Below, in pieces: positions 26,760 to 37,030 of a stretch of DNA of 64,000 nt. Both the position numbers and the translations under genes were made by a program. Position 1 is the stretch's first letter, and each line of letters starts with the position of its first letter. Location: positions 186,001-250,000 of the forward strand of contig NZ_CAJGZJ010000002.1 of NCBI RefSeq assembly GCF_904846225.1, in the 5' to 3' direction. Below the pieces are notes generated by a model, which saw only the letters and a list, made by a program, of their open reading frames with translations, had not been told where the DNA came from and made no database searches. The stretch comes from Psychrobacter immobilis. GTDB lineage: Bacteria > Pseudomonadota > Gammaproteobacteria > Pseudomonadales > Moraxellaceae.

Positions 26760-29700
26760 TTAGTGGATCCGCAGTTTGCTCGTACCACCGTGTCGGAAAT
26801 AACCGGTAACTTAGACTGGTCACCTCTCCACCACCTGAACCACTACCACCTGCGGGCGTTTTCTCAAGACTTGATCCGGCACAGTTCCCACCGATACAAT
26901 TGGTATCAAGCCTCGCACCAGTTCCTGTCGTACCTTTGTCATAGTTGATACGGTCATCCATTTTCACAAGCTCACTAAGCGTTTGGGTACCCAACATAAT
27001 ACGTGTCGTTGGATGTTGTGAATCTACCGCCCCAAATGCCAGTTCTTGAATACCTTTACCGGCACGTATAAACCCGCCAGCGCCATTTAATGATGTTTGG
27101 TCATCACAAATACCATAAGGCAGACAGTACATTTGGCGCTCAGACCCTCCTACAATTTGAGCCACACAGCCACTTACCTCATCGTACTGCATCTCTGGGC
27201 TATAAGCAGTCATAGAATATACACCACCAATGGCAAGACCGTCCCCCATAGATTTAACATTTTTAATATTACTAAAGCCATCAAACAAGTTCAGCGGATA
27301 TACCCAACCTTGTTTGGTAGCGGCATTGGGTCTCATTGCTGCTTCTATATTACTTTTGGTACCCATAGAGGTTTTATAAGGTAGCTCAGTCAGACTACTT
27401 AAAGTCAACTCCTTACTAGTTAATGTTACTACTTCATCCTTTCCATATAACCCTTGTTTAGCGATATCACGATCTATAATACCAAATAATCGATCTGACT
27501 CTTTGGGAATATCATTACGAAGCCGTGACAAGGGATTACTTCTATCTCCCGATGCAATATTAACTACCGCAAAGAGTACGCCTGAATCTTGATGAAAACT
27601 AACTGAAGGTTGAGCGTAAAAACGAGGTTGTAACCCACGCTGTAATAATGATTTAGCGGTAATACCACTATCATTGTCGCCACTGGTATTTAATACTCGT
27701 ACCACGCGGCGCGTGAAATTATTTACCCCGACACTACCGCTAACATCTTGCCCGTTACGTAAATCTACTCGGAAAACTTGACCGCCTAAGTCCCCAAAAT
27801 AAAGATGATCAATCATGCCATCATCATCACGATCTAACGTCGTTATTTTACCGACTACGCTATGCTTCATTGCTGGCACTTGGATATGTTTATTAGAGGC
27901 ACCCTTTGCACGCCCAGAAATCGACCATAATACACTACCTGTCTTAGCGTCAGCGATATAGACCGCATTACCGTCTGCCATTGGCTTGTTATTACATTCA
28001 CTGAATACATTGTTCGTGGCATCAAGGCGGAATGTCGGATCTTCATAACATTCATCGTAGCCACCGCCGAAGATAATCACATCTTTAATACTTGTCTTAC
28101 CTTGGCCAACTTGAATTTTGCCCGTAACTGGCTCACTCCAAGCCATTCCTAATGCTTGGTAATCATCGGTTGCACTATCGAGACTAAATAGCATTTTTGG
28201 ATTGTCTAATTTACTGACATCGAGACCATAAAGACCTTTACCGCCTTGACGCAATCCGCCATAAACATACAACTGATCGGTGGTAATTTCTCCAGATGAT
28301 TTGGCGTTAGTCTTACTAAAGTCGTACTGATAACTACCCTTTGTCGCCCACGGTGCGTCTACGCCAAACACTGGCGCATTCGATACCGTACTACCTAGCT
28401 GTAAGGCGGCGATTTGTTTTTGTAGAATGGTTTTTGGTATAAAAGCTAAGCTTTCTTGACCCGTTGTCGCTGAGGCAATATGTAGCGCACCCTCCATTGA
28501 ACCAAACATAACATAGTCTTTACGACTAGAAGTATCATTAGATACCATGCCAGCATCGGCATCTATAATGCCATCTTTTGGATTAGTGTCTTTATCTGTC
28601 GCATTGATATTTGCTCCATAAGTCAAAAGAGCAGGTTTTGAATGTATGACGCCGCCTAAGACTTTTATATCACCTGGTGGCGTTGCAATAATATTTTCTA
28701 ATGCTGTTTTGATGTTCGCCTCATTGGTACCAATGCGATCTACCTCAGCTTGAGTGGGAGTAGCATCGTATCCTAAGAAACTCAATAAATACAATTTGGT
28801 TAACGTGGTATACGAGCTGTCGAGCTCGTCCTTCCCAAACCCAACAAGCTTACCATTTAACACACCTACTTTTACTAATGCGTTTTCACTGCCAATCTTG
28901 CTTTCGACATAAACATTGCGTGTGCTGTTATCATTTTTTTTGGGCATTTTTAGCTGAGCATAGAACCCACCTGCGGTAATTCTATCGTTGATATTGATGG
29001 TAGCACCAGTAGCATTTAGTGCCGTTTCATTTTTTGTACTCCAAATATCTTGGGCATCTGGATTTAAATCATCTGGGAAGCCGTCTTTATCATTATCAAT
29101 ATATAATCTTTTGTTATTTTGACCGTATAACGTGCCTTGGTTGACACTGTATTTTTTTAGATTACCCGCCCATATTGCCAGATCACTACCAACTTTGGGC
29201 TCTAGCATTGGTAAATAAGCATAGGGTTGAATGCTCAAGCTGCTCAAAGGGTCTTGAGGGATGGTAATAGTACCTGCAGGAATACTGGGTAAATCCATCT
29301 TCAAGTCTTGTATCACAGACAGTACACTACCGACGATATCCTTCGTATCCTTGGCAAAATAAAACCCGCCTTGACCATAACCACCAACATTATCGTACTT
29401 GCCGGATTCCATGCCTAAGTTACATGTGTTACGTGCATCGTAACTATTAGAGACAGCAGGAATTTTTGAACAGTCGTAATATTTTTTATTATATTTATAT
29501 GCTTTACCCTCGCTATCTTTAAACCTATCAATCGTACGCTCTACTGAGGTGTAATTGGCAGGATTATCGACAGTATCAAATGAAGATCCGAACCCTACCA
29601 TCGCCGTTTGCACTTGTTTATTTGTTCTTAGTTGTTTTGCAAACTCCCCCATACACTGCCATTGGCTTGTTGAGTCACTACCTTGTAATAGTCCACCAGA

Positions 29701-30750
29701 ACTGGGGCAGGATAAACTCGACGTATTTAATGCTCCGCCCATCATACTTCTCAAAGTGTTTTGATCCGAGACTCCGTTTGGAAACCCATCCGTTAATAAA
29801 TAGACACCTCGAGCCCCACATTCTTGAGTCTCTGGCGCAATATATTTCTTCTTATTTCCACTGGCATTATTTACGATGGTGGCATCGGTTGTTGCTCTCA
29901 TGCCACTATAGGTAGTATCGCCTGTGTAAGTTGAAGTACCTAGCATATAAGCACCCGCATCAGTGAAAGCTGGTGCCATCGGTGTACCTCCAGAGGGTTC
30001 TAAGCCTCTTAAAAACGTATAAATCTTCTCCTTTTGGGTAGCGTCTAACGGTTTAGCGGCTACTTGTATTTGTCCACGATTATTGGTATAGCCAAACGCC
30101 CCAACACCCATGATGATGTCTTTGTTTACATTCTCATAAGAAAGCAACTCTAGAATAGCCATCTTCAGCTTAGACATCCGATCGTATACTTTTTCAGTAC
30201 CTTTTAAACAATATTCTAACCGGACACCGTTTGGATATTCTACTATAGGATTATATTCATCTGAATATACGTCATTAGAACTATCACTCATAATACAAAC
30301 TTGTTTCTTGTCTCCCATTAACTCGGGTGCTGTGTACCGTTTATAATTACGATTGTATGTTAAATTAGAAGGGATATCATTGTAGTTGTTATAGTAGTAA
30401 TAGGTATATGTATAATCGTTTTGATAGTAGCAACTGTTTCTCCTACATTCTCTAGAATAAGCTTCGTATATAGTATTATATCCATATAACTCATCTTCCT
30501 GAAAGCTAACGCTACCGCCCATACTTCCCGACTTATCCAGCATTAAGGTTAAAGTCGGTTTATTCGACTTAACAATAGGTTGATAGATGGTCAAATCACC
30601 ACGCTTGCTATAGCTTAGGTTGCCAAATCCATCGTCACTGGTTCCTGCATGCAACATTACCGATGATGCCATCAAAGCACATACGGCAATAGTAATAGCG
30701 GTTGGACGAAACTGCCGTAATAATGGCGGGTTAAATCGAATATTTTTCAT
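26752..30750 (-). CDS. pilY1: Type IV pilus tip adhesin PilY1
   Basis: A 1332-residue secreted pilus-tip protein. After a signal peptide (residues 1-35, [15 protein letters not shown]) a von Willebrand A domain carries the MIDAS motif DKSGSMGGS (D72, S74, S76), GGTPMAPAF and [10 protein letters not shown] Neisseria PilC-type beta-propeller fills the C-terminal half, with calcium-loop-like [24 protein letters not shown] and [15 protein letters not shown]. PilY1 controls pilus retraction and surface sensing in related bacteria. Start 30750 (MKNIRF) is preferred to 30774 because GAGAGA precedes it and it starts the signal peptide. It is the sixth-last gene in a minor pilin operon, flanked by pilX and two pilE-like genes. 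Confidence 0.93.
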   Translation of the reverse strand: MKNIRFNPPLLRQFRPTAITIAVCALMASSVMLHAGTSDDGFGNLSYSKRGDLTIYQPIVKSNKPTLTLMLDKSGSMGGSVSFQEDELYGYNTIYEAYSRECRRNSCYYQNDYTYTYYYYNNYNDIPSNLTYNRNYKRYTAPELMGDKKQVCIMSDSSNDVYSDEYNPIVEYPNGVRLEYCLKGTEKVYDRMSKLKMAILELLSYENVNKDIIMGVGAFGYTNNRGQIQVAAKPLDATQKEKIYTFLRGLEPSGGTPMAPAFTDAGAYMLGTSTYTGDTTYSGMRATTDATIVNNASGNKKKYIAPETQECGARGVYLLTDGFPNGVSDQNTLRSMMGGALNTSSLSCPSSGGLLQGSDSTSQWQCMGEFAKQLRTNKQVQTAMVGFGSSFDTVDNPANYTSVERTIDRFKDSEGKAYKYNKKYYDCSKIPAVSNSYDARNTCNLGMESGKYDNVGGYGQGGFYFAKDTKDIVGSVLSVIQDLKMDLPSIPAGTITIPQDPLSSLSIQPYAYLPMLEPKVGSDLAIWAGNLKKYSVNQGTLYGQNNKRLYIDNDKDGFPDDLNPDAQDIWSTKNETALNATGATININDRITAGGFYAQLKMPKKNDNSTRNVYVESKIGSENALVKVGVLNGKLVGFGKDELDSSYTTLTKLYLLSFLGYDATPTQAEVDRIGTNEANIKTALENIIATPPGDIKVLGGVIHSKPALLTYGANINATDKDTNPKDGIIDADAGMVSNDTSSRKDYVMFGSMEGALHIASATTGQESLAFIPKTILQKQIAALQLGSTVSNAPVFGVDAPWATKGSYQYDFSKTNAKSSGEITTDQLYVYGGLRQGGKGLYGLDVSKLDNPKMLFSLDSATDDYQALGMAWSEPVTGKIQVGQGKTSIKDVIIFGGGYDECYEDPTFRLDATNNVFSECNNKPMADGNAVYIADAKTGSVLWSISGRAKGASNKHIQVPAMKHSVVGKITTLDRDDDGMIDHLYFGDLGGQVFRVDLRNGQDVSGSVGVNNFTRRVVRVLNTSGDNDSGITAKSLLQRGLQPRFYAQPSVSFHQDSGVLFAVVNIASGDRSNPLSRLRNDIPKESDRLFGIIDRDIAKQGLYGKDEVVTLTSKELTLSSLTELPYKTSMGTKSNIEAAMRPNAATKQGWVYPLNLFDGFSNIKNVKSMGDGLAIGGVYSMTAYSPEMQYDEVSGCVAQIVGGSERQMYCLPYGICDDQTSLNGAGGFIRAGKGIQELAFGAVDSQHPTTRIMLGTQTLSELVKMDDRINYDKGTTGTGARLDTNCIGGNCAGSSLEKTPAGGSGSGGGEVTSLSYRLFPTRWYEQTADPLNE

Positions 30751-30809
30751 AGAATCTCTCGCTATACTTTGCATATGGATTTGATAGGACTATAGGTCTA
30801 TCTATATAA

Positions 30810-31733
30810 CTATTTTGAGGCACCATTCGCTGATACATTTAGCAGCTCTTGACACCTTACACTTATTTGGCCACTACCTTTGCCATACTGGATACATCGC
30901 TCCGTTTCATTCATATTCTCTAGTTGCACATCTCCTACAACAACTCTAGCTGGTACACCAATTTTCATCAGACAATCGTTACGTGTTTCTCCGTAATAAT
31001 TACTTTCATTAGGATTATCTCCTGCTACTCCTGAGATAAAAGAATTGGCATTTTCACTAGGTTTTTTAAGACACTCAGTGATATCGGCTTCTGAAGCACT
31101 AGACATTGCTGGTAAGAAGGATGTTGAACTTATTCGGAAACTTGGAGAAGTACTGGTCGTATCTTCTGTTGTTACCGTTTTACCTAAAGGAATGTGTCCA
31201 AAAGGGGTTACCGGCACAGATAAAGTATTTGGTCGCGTTACTGATACCTGAGTCATAACATTTTGTCGAGCATTCACAAAATCTTCGTTTCTACTCACCT
31301 GACAGAAACCTCCTAAAGCATTAGCCCCTCCGATTAATCTGCTTTTATTAGAAGAAGTCAAAATAGTCGCTTCAGACATTTTAAAAAAATAATTTTTCCG
31401 CGGACGATAACAAAACACTATTTGATCACCACGGTTTGAGGTTGCTCCGATATTCATAAAATGACCAAAAAATCCGAGTGGCCCAAGTAGCTTAGCGCTC
31501 TCATCACTATATTGTTTCTCATTGATAATATTTTCAATGTTTTTATTAGTATTGTCGGAAGCGTTTAAGAGTAAGGTATCAACCTGATCACTAGTGGCTA
31601 AACGTAACGACGTCATACTACTTCGTACTGCAATGACTCCTACCAAAATAATTAGTAGTAAAAATAGCAAGACTACAATCAATGTAGCCCCTCTCTGAGA
31701 CTGACTAATTTGATATTTTGGGCATTTATTCAT
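30810..31733 (-). CDS. pilX: Type IV pilus assembly protein PilX
   Basis: A 307-residue minor pilin-like protein. The leader is followed by RGATLIVVLLFLLLIILVGV, the PilX N-terminal pattern in which Phe1 is replaced and the helix is hydrophobic without the usual Glu5. The C-terminal two-thirds are extracellular with several cysteines (FCYR, GGFCQV, TECLKK, NDCLMK, ERCIQ, VRCQELL). The ATG at 31733 has AGGT upstream; a TTG-started longer frame to 31757 exists. It sits between pilW and pilY1, the usual order, and helps place PilY1 at the pilus tip. Confidence 0.86.
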   Translation of the reverse strand: MNKCPKYQISQSQRGATLIVVLLFLLLIILVGVIAVRSSMTSLRLATSDQVDTLLLNASDNTNKNIENIINEKQYSDESAKLLGPLGFFGHFMNIGATSNRGDQIVFCYRPRKNYFFKMSEATILTSSNKSRLIGGANALGGFCQVSRNEDFVNARQNVMTQVSVTRPNTLSVPVTPFGHIPLGKTVTTEDTTSTSPSFRISSTSFLPAMSSASEADITECLKKPSENANSFISGVAGDNPNESNYYGETRNDCLMKIGVPARVVVGDVQLENMNETERCIQYGKGSGQISVRCQELLNVSANGASK

Positions 31734-31774
31734 AATATTAATACCTAGCTGAGTCAAAATAAATCAGATTTGAA

Positions 31775-32914
31775 CTATTTATTTTGATAACCTGCGTTTC
31801 TTAACGTAATATCAGACTCTACCACTGTTCTTATATAACTTTTACTCAAGCCTTCTTTCAAAGTTAACTGTTTACCTAATACATTGAAAGTAGATGGACT
31901 ATCATTTGTTAAAATGGCATTATCTGAACGCAAAATAAAACCATACTTGATACCTACAATGACAGGTTTTATTTCTTTGTTTAAACCCAGATAATCATTA
32001 ACGGTATAATATTGTATTGTGTTATCGCCGTTCACAGTCGTTGATAATGCTTTATCCTTCATAGTCGTTAGTAATATGTCGAAATAATCTATGTTGGTTA
32101 TAATTTCTGTGCCAGCATCACCAAAATCTTTGATTTTATTATTAGTTGTGAACTCAACAGAGGAAGGTAGCTTTTTTTCTGGTGCGCTTTGTTCAGTATA
32201 GTCATCCATTACTTCAGTAATATATTTACCAGCATCGCAATATAATGAAAGGTCTGTCGGCTTCGTGGAATTGGGTGCTTTCAGATAAAATCGCTCTATA
32301 ATTATCTGTCCATCAATAATCGTTAGAACGCCTCCCACCTTAACTCGGCGCGGCCCTAAAACCAATTTTCCTTCGCAGTCATACATATTTTGTGGCGCGC
32401 GATACTGAATGGTTAGCTGCCCACTTTTTAAATCAAAATTACTAGCGCCTGTCCAATCATTTCCCGTTCCACCAGTGGCCTGCTCACCAGTATGAGTAAG
32501 CAGTGCTATTTCTAAGGGTTTGTCACCTAGTGTAATACTCTTAGGTAAGCCTAATGAAGCATCAATATTTTCTGGATTTCTCATATTATCTAGTTGCTTA
32601 TTACCAGCTTTATCTTTTGACGCATTATTGGCACTTGTCAGTATGATGCCAGCACCTGGCTGATCGTCTTTAACTTTATTGGCTAAGCCCAAGCTTGCGA
32701 GACGGACTTTTCTTTCAATAACTGGCACATTAAAAGTAGCACCTTCAACCAGTTCAGAGGCACTATTTTGCATACCTGCTGTCCTCGTATTAATAATATA
32801 GACTTGTATCACTGCAGCAGAGACCAGTAGTCCTAATACCATTGATACCATTAACTCTATTAGAGTAAATCCGTACTGAGATTTGTTGTAACCGTGACGA
32901 TATAATAATTTCAC
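31775..32914 (-). CDS. pilW: Type IV pilus minor pilin PilW
   Basis: A 379-residue minor pilin. Short leader MKLLYRHGYNKSQYG, then FTLIELMVSMVLGLLVSAAV with Glu5, followed by a long globular part of the PilW type. The start codon is GTG at 32914, overlapping the pilV stop by one base (TAGTG), with GGAGG seven bases upstream, so the two are coupled. It acts with FimU, PilV and PilX in the pilus priming complex. Confidence 0.9.
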   Translation of the reverse strand: MKLLYRHGYNKSQYGFTLIELMVSMVLGLLVSAAVIQVYIINTRTAGMQNSASELVEGATFNVPVIERKVRLASLGLANKVKDDQPGAGIILTSANNASKDKAGNKQLDNMRNPENIDASLGLPKSITLGDKPLEIALLTHTGEQATGGTGNDWTGASNFDLKSGQLTIQYRAPQNMYDCEGKLVLGPRRVKVGGVLTIIDGQIIIERFYLKAPNSTKPTDLSLYCDAGKYITEVMDDYTEQSAPEKKLPSSVEFTTNNKIKDFGDAGTEIITNIDYFDILLTTMKDKALSTTVNGDNTIQYYTVNDYLGLNKEIKPVIVGIKYGFILRSDNAILTNDSPSTFNVLGKQLTLKEGLSKSYIRTVVESDITLRNAGYQNK

Positions 32915-33477
32915 TAGTAAGCCTCCATTATTAAGCAGCTAGACCCTAGCTTATATGTCCCTATCTGGTTACCACAAGCATTTTTATTATCGCTACTGAG
33001 GATAGGTAAAGTATTACCCCAAGAAGTAATAATGCATTGTCTCGCGTTAATGTTAGACATCTCTGGACATGCGATCATGTTTAGCATGATATCTTGCTTA
33101 CATGCCAAACTAGCTACTTTCCATGAATTTAATGCGGCTATATTTGATGTTGTACAGGAAGTCGTTTTACAGCTATCTTTATTAAAATTACTGCCTGCCT
33201 GCTCTACTTTATTACAGTATTCAGTAATATTATTTGTACCCACGCTTAACTTATTCAGCTCTTTAGTAAACTGTTCAGTAGCCAAGCTATTTAAGCGCAT
33301 ATTTTCTGAGAGCTGTTTTGAAATACTCATGGCACGGCTGCGATCCAAACTTTCATCAGTAGCCTTCAAAGCATTTATCTGCAATGCACTAAAACCTAAT
33401 ACGGCAACTGCTAGTAATAAGACGGCGACTAGTACTTCCACCAGACCAACACCGCGCTGATAGTGATACTGGATCAT
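32914..33477 (-). CDS. pilV: Type IV pilus minor pilin PilV
   Basis: A 187-residue minor pilin. The leader MIQYHYQRG is followed by VGLVEVLVAVLLLAVAVLG, the PilV signature with Glu5 in the place of the usual FTLIE block. The start at 33477 is chosen because it overlaps the fimT stop as ATGA and has AGGAGG nine bases upstream. Multiple cysteines in the C-terminal part (TEYCNKV, DSCKTTSC, LACKQD, MIACPEM, ARQCIITS) suggest disulfide bonds. It is the second gene of the operon. Confidence 0.88.
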   Translation of the reverse strand: MIQYHYQRGVGLVEVLVAVLLLAVAVLGFSALQINALKATDESLDRSRAMSISKQLSENMRLNSLATEQFTKELNKLSVGTNNITEYCNKVEQAGSNFNKDSCKTTSCTTSNIAALNSWKVASLACKQDIMLNMIACPEMSNINARQCIITSWGNTLPILSSDNKNACGNQIGTYKLGSSCLIMEAY

Positions 33478-33962
33478 GGGCACGTCCCTCCTAGTTTACT
33501 GCTAACGTTAGCCACTGTGCTAACTATAACTTGCCTAGCAGCACCTAGAATATTACTATCACAAATAGTATAGGTCATCTCGTCGGCAGTTTTACTGGGC
33601 TTAAACTTTATAACGCTAACTGTAGACTTTATCGTACTTTTTGCATCATACTTATAAGTTGCGATTACTTTTGCATTTTGATCTATAATATTGATAATGC
33701 CTGCAGCAGTACCATTGTTATTGTAGCTTACTGACAATACTTGTCGGCGAAGGAAACTTTCTATTTTGGCTTCTTTCAGTGCATTAGCAAATGTGGCAGC
33801 CGTCGACTTCACACGCTGATTGGCCAATTGAGTACTGATATTAGGTGCAGCAATACTGACAATAATAGCAAGCACAGCAATCGTCACCATCAGCTCAATC
33901 AGGGTAAATCCTGAGGTGGTCATTTGTCGCTTTTGTGGGAAATTATTTACAGATGCGTTCAC
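33474..33962 (-). CDS. fimT: FimT/FimU-type minor pilin
   Basis: A 162-residue GspH/FimT-family pseudopilin. The processed N-terminus is FTLIELMVTIAVLAIIVSIA after a leader ending KRQMTTSG. The globular part is beta-rich with QVIVSTVANVSSKLGG at the end and one Cys pair (TICDSN, GGTCP). The start is GTG at 33962 with AGGA eight bases upstream; an internal ATG (33923) lacks a ribosome site. First gene of the operon FimT-PilV-PilW-PilX-PilY1-PilE-PilE. FimT family members bind DNA during uptake in some competent bacteria. Confidence 0.85.
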   Translation of the reverse strand: MNASVNNFPQKRQMTTSGFTLIELMVTIAVLAIIVSIAAPNISTQLANQRVKSTAATFANALKEAKIESFLRRQVLSVSYNNNGTAAGIINIIDQNAKVIATYKYDAKSTIKSTVSVIKFKPSKTADEMTYTICDSNILGAARQVIVSTVANVSSKLGGTCP

Positions 33963-34333
33963 ATCAGATTCCTATTTATAACTGCTATTGTCTGCCTACT
34001 ACCAGCCCTGATTTAAATATAGTAGTGGTTAGCCCATTTTTATATCATTTTCGCTAGGTTGCTTTCTCTTTTGACAGATACTATGTAATACACTTATTAA
34101 GTATGATGCAATTTCTATTCCATGATATGTGGTAATTACTTTGCGTAGAATAATAAGCGCTGAATCAATAGTACAAACTATCTTATGCTGATCATTTTTA
34201 TGTACTTTTCGTGAATAAAAAAGAAAAATACTTTGTCTATTAATAACAAATTTATATATGTCATTTTTATAATATAGCGTCAAGATAACGTATTAGCAAT
34301 ATAATAGTATTTATGCAGAATCGACGTTGATTC
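33963..34333. other. Promoter region of the minor pilin operon
   Basis: About 370 AT-rich bases between comF and fimT. It should carry the promoter of the pilus operon. A minus-strand 84-codon frame (34029-34283) has a TTG start and no ribosome site and is not supported. Nothing else is recognisable. Confidence 0.5.
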
Positions 34334-35176
34334 TCATGATTGGCTACCATGCGCTAAGGTATAGGCAGAAATGTGATATGGGTTAGAGGCATGAAATTCG
34401 TTAATGGCTAAAGGCGTCGTTTGACCATATAAAGCCCGCGCCAACGCTTGCAGACTGGCACCAGTGGTGGCGACATCATCGAATAAAAGCAAGCGCTTAA
34501 CAGCGGGCTTTTCAATTAAAGCAAAGGCATTGTCCAAGTTACTTAAACGCTCGGCACGTGACAACCCTCGCTGGCTAATAGTGTTATCGATACGCTCGAC
34601 ACCTTGCCACAATGGTATGTTCCAATGCTTTGACAATTGTGCTGATAAAATACTGACAGGATCGAATCCACGTTTTACCAGTCGTTGATTGGTGGTTGGC
34701 ATGGCGACAATCACACTGTTGTTGTAATGGCAGCCATGCGGGCGTGGCAGTTGACGTAAGATATGTAGCAACAATGGCAGCTTGGTCATATCTTCATGAT
34801 ACTTAAACGCTCGAATGGCCTGACGCAGTGGGTAATCATAATAGGTAGCTGCCTGAATAGGCAGAACAGAGCCAGCGGCAATGTCCACGTCAAAGGGTCT
34901 TGGCAGCCAAGCGATACTATCGTGACAGTGCGCACAGAGCAGCCCGCGACTTAATCGTTGATACATTTTTTGGCGAATTTTAGCAACCAATGATTGATGA
35001 CTGGATGACCATTTAGGGGCAGATTGAATACTTGCTGCATCAGCTAAATCCAGTACGGATTGGGATAATGAAAGCTGGGTTTGCGCGGTACTGCGATAAA
35101 CACGGCAAAGCTGACAGCGTATATCGACATACTCTGCCAGCCATAGTCCAGTTTGATAAGGCGCCGAAAGGGGCAT
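34334..35176 (-). CDS. comF: ComF family phosphoribosyltransferase-like protein
   Basis: A 280-residue ComF/GntX-family protein. An N-terminal zinc-finger-like part has CQLC and CAHC (residues about 20 and 80), and the C-terminal PRTase domain carries the PRPP loop LLLFDDVATTGAS. It also has VPTTNQR-like VAMPTTNQRLVKRGFDP. ComF is required for natural transformation in several bacteria (single-strand DNA handling in the cytoplasm), and the pilus operon next door fits this. It starts 24 bases after the pldA stop, so it may be cotranscribed with pldA. Confidence 0.88.
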   Translation of the reverse strand: MPLSAPYQTGLWLAEYVDIRCQLCRVYRSTAQTQLSLSQSVLDLADAASIQSAPKWSSSHQSLVAKIRQKMYQRLSRGLLCAHCHDSIAWLPRPFDVDIAAGSVLPIQAATYYDYPLRQAIRAFKYHEDMTKLPLLLHILRQLPRPHGCHYNNSVIVAMPTTNQRLVKRGFDPVSILSAQLSKHWNIPLWQGVERIDNTISQRGLSRAERLSNLDNAFALIEKPAVKRLLLFDDVATTGASLQALARALYGQTTPLAINEFHASNPYHISAYTLAHGSQS

Positions 35177-35200
35177 AACGGATTTTATGCGTTGATGCTG

Positions 35201-36649
35201 CTAAAAACCTTTCCAGTCATTTAGTACGATACCAAAGCCAATAGAGGTATTTTCGTGATTATAATCTACGATAGATTCGCCATAACCTTGGAACAGTTGA
35301 ACGAAGCCATTGACGTTTTCGGTTAATGGATATACATAGTCAATTTGCGCAGCACCTTTATTGGTACTTGGGTTGTAGCGCAACGTACCGCTGATGCTCT
35401 GCTGGTTAGCTAAGTCATATAAGAACTTAACATCGCCATAACCCATATAATCTTCGATATCTGGATTATCATCTTCAGCAGAGCTCTCATTGTTTACGCG
35501 AGCCCATATACGCGGTATCACGGACAGCTTGCCCCACTCTGCGCCTGCCATTAGATAAGCACGATTCCATGAACGTGACAATGGATCATCTTGACCGTTA
35601 GAGTGATGAATTGCCCCTGCACCCAACATCCGCAAGCGCCCACCAAACGGTAAGTTTGCCGATACGGGCTGTGTCAAGAAAACCTCAGGCTGATAATCGG
35701 TAGCACGAAACGGTCGTGAATTGTCTTCATTGTAGACCTGCCAATGCGACTCTTGCGTATAACCAAACCACAAATCAGCATTGCTATCGAATAAATCTTC
35801 AGCAACTTTGGTTTTCAAAGATAATTGGAACTTTAATTCCGTGTTACGCACATCGTTAGAGGTATAAGGCTCGACAGGCTGAGTGGGTGTACTAGGGTTC
35901 AAATTGGGATCAAAGGTATAAAATAACGGTAATATATAAGTTGGGCGATATGGTCGAACCGTCCAAGTACCACGCTCGCTGTTTTTGTCAAGATCATAGG
36001 ACAAGCTGAGCGGCGTATACTTTTCAATATCAGCCTGACTAACGCCAGCGTTTTCTAATACTTTTGTCTCTCTCTGCGTCAGCCCGACCGTGTCTAGGCT
36101 TTCTGTATCATCTGAATCATTGGCGACGAGTCCTGTCGCTGTATTATTAGTACTAGCGATAGTCGTGTTTTCGTCCACAAAAACCACTTGAGGATTACCC
36201 GAAATCGTCGTTTTAAATGTTTTTGCCAAATCGACGGTTTGTTTGGTCGTGGTGTAGCTTGGCGTTTTACCTTGCTCAGCAACTTTATCAAAACAGGCCA
36301 AACGCGCCGCACTGGTCTGAACTTGGGTACATTCAGAAAACAACTTCGCTTGCTTGGCAATAAATTCTTTACTGACCACTTTACGATCTTGAGCACTGGT
36401 ATTAGCAGTCATCGTCTGCTCATTGCCAATTGCTGACGAGTCATAATCTTCATATTCAAACGCCGCCTCTGGTACTGGCAACTCATTGTAAGTCTGAGCA
36501 TTATTAGCGGCTTGCACTTGCACGCTAAAGCAAGCCAGCGCTATCCCAACCGCTGTAGTCAAATGATGCTTCGTCATTTGAGGTAAGCTATTTTTACGCG
36601 TTTTGATAAGATCCATAGACTGACGCTGCAGAGTATTATGGGAAAACAT
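35201..36649 (-). CDS. pldA: Outer membrane phospholipase A (OMPLA)
   Basis: A 482-residue PldA. The C-terminal beta-barrel carries the catalytic His and Ser in IHHSNGQDD and the conserved SRSWNRAYL, typical of OMPLA, which hydrolyses phospholipids in the outer leaflet when membrane asymmetry is lost. The signal peptide runs to VQVQAA (residues about 25-48). Between signal and barrel there is an extra 150-residue segment with CTQVQTSAARLACFDK, a short Cys-containing motif also seen in other Moraxellaceae homologues, so the protein is longer than E. coli PldA (289). AAAGGA before ATG 36649 sets the start. Confidence 0.9.
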   Translation of the reverse strand: MFSHNTLQRQSMDLIKTRKNSLPQMTKHHLTTAVGIALACFSVQVQAANNAQTYNELPVPEAAFEYEDYDSSAIGNEQTMTANTSAQDRKVVSKEFIAKQAKLFSECTQVQTSAARLACFDKVAEQGKTPSYTTTKQTVDLAKTFKTTISGNPQVVFVDENTTIASTNNTATGLVANDSDDTESLDTVGLTQRETKVLENAGVSQADIEKYTPLSLSYDLDKNSERGTWTVRPYRPTYILPLFYTFDPNLNPSTPTQPVEPYTSNDVRNTELKFQLSLKTKVAEDLFDSNADLWFGYTQESHWQVYNEDNSRPFRATDYQPEVFLTQPVSANLPFGGRLRMLGAGAIHHSNGQDDPLSRSWNRAYLMAGAEWGKLSVIPRIWARVNNESSAEDDNPDIEDYMGYGDVKFLYDLANQQSISGTLRYNPSTNKGAAQIDYVYPLTENVNGFVQLFQGYGESIVDYNHENTSIGFGIVLNDWKGF

Positions 36650-37030
36650 AAGTGTCCTTTATCTAACTGACCTGATCGCCAGCAGAGTAGATGAGATAAT
36701 GAATATGACTGTGAATACCATCGTTAAAATAGAATCAATGACATTCGAACATAAAAGGCAGACATTACAATATGTAATGCTCCTTCAGCATTGTTGCTTT
36801 ATTGTAGTGAAAATATGGATATTATACTAGCGTTATCGCTACAGAATACAAATGTAAATAGACAGAATGTGCATTAAAGCAGATGCTTAGTTATGAGCCA
36901 GTTGTGAGTTAGTTATGAGGTAACGGATAGCGTCTAAAAAATAAAAAAAGCCAGCGCACTGTGTTAATAGCACGTTGGCTTTTTTTGTATTGTTAAGTCC
37001 TAAGAAAAGACTTAATAATGTTGTTAAGTA
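36650..37030. other. dsbD-pldA intergenic region
   Basis: About 380 bases with the dsbD terminator at 36943-36986 and an AT-rich upstream region of pldA. No other feature is seen. Confidence 0.5.
36943..36986 (-). terminator. Terminator of dsbD
   Basis: AAAAAAAGCCA and TGGCTTTTTTT flank a 22-base region with further partial pairing (CG...CG). It lies about 45 bases after the dsbD stop. Confidence 0.85.

Noticed and set aside
34029..34283. 84-codon minus-strand ORF between comF and fimT
   Set aside because: TTG start, no ribosome binding site, AT-driven composition and no family resemblance.
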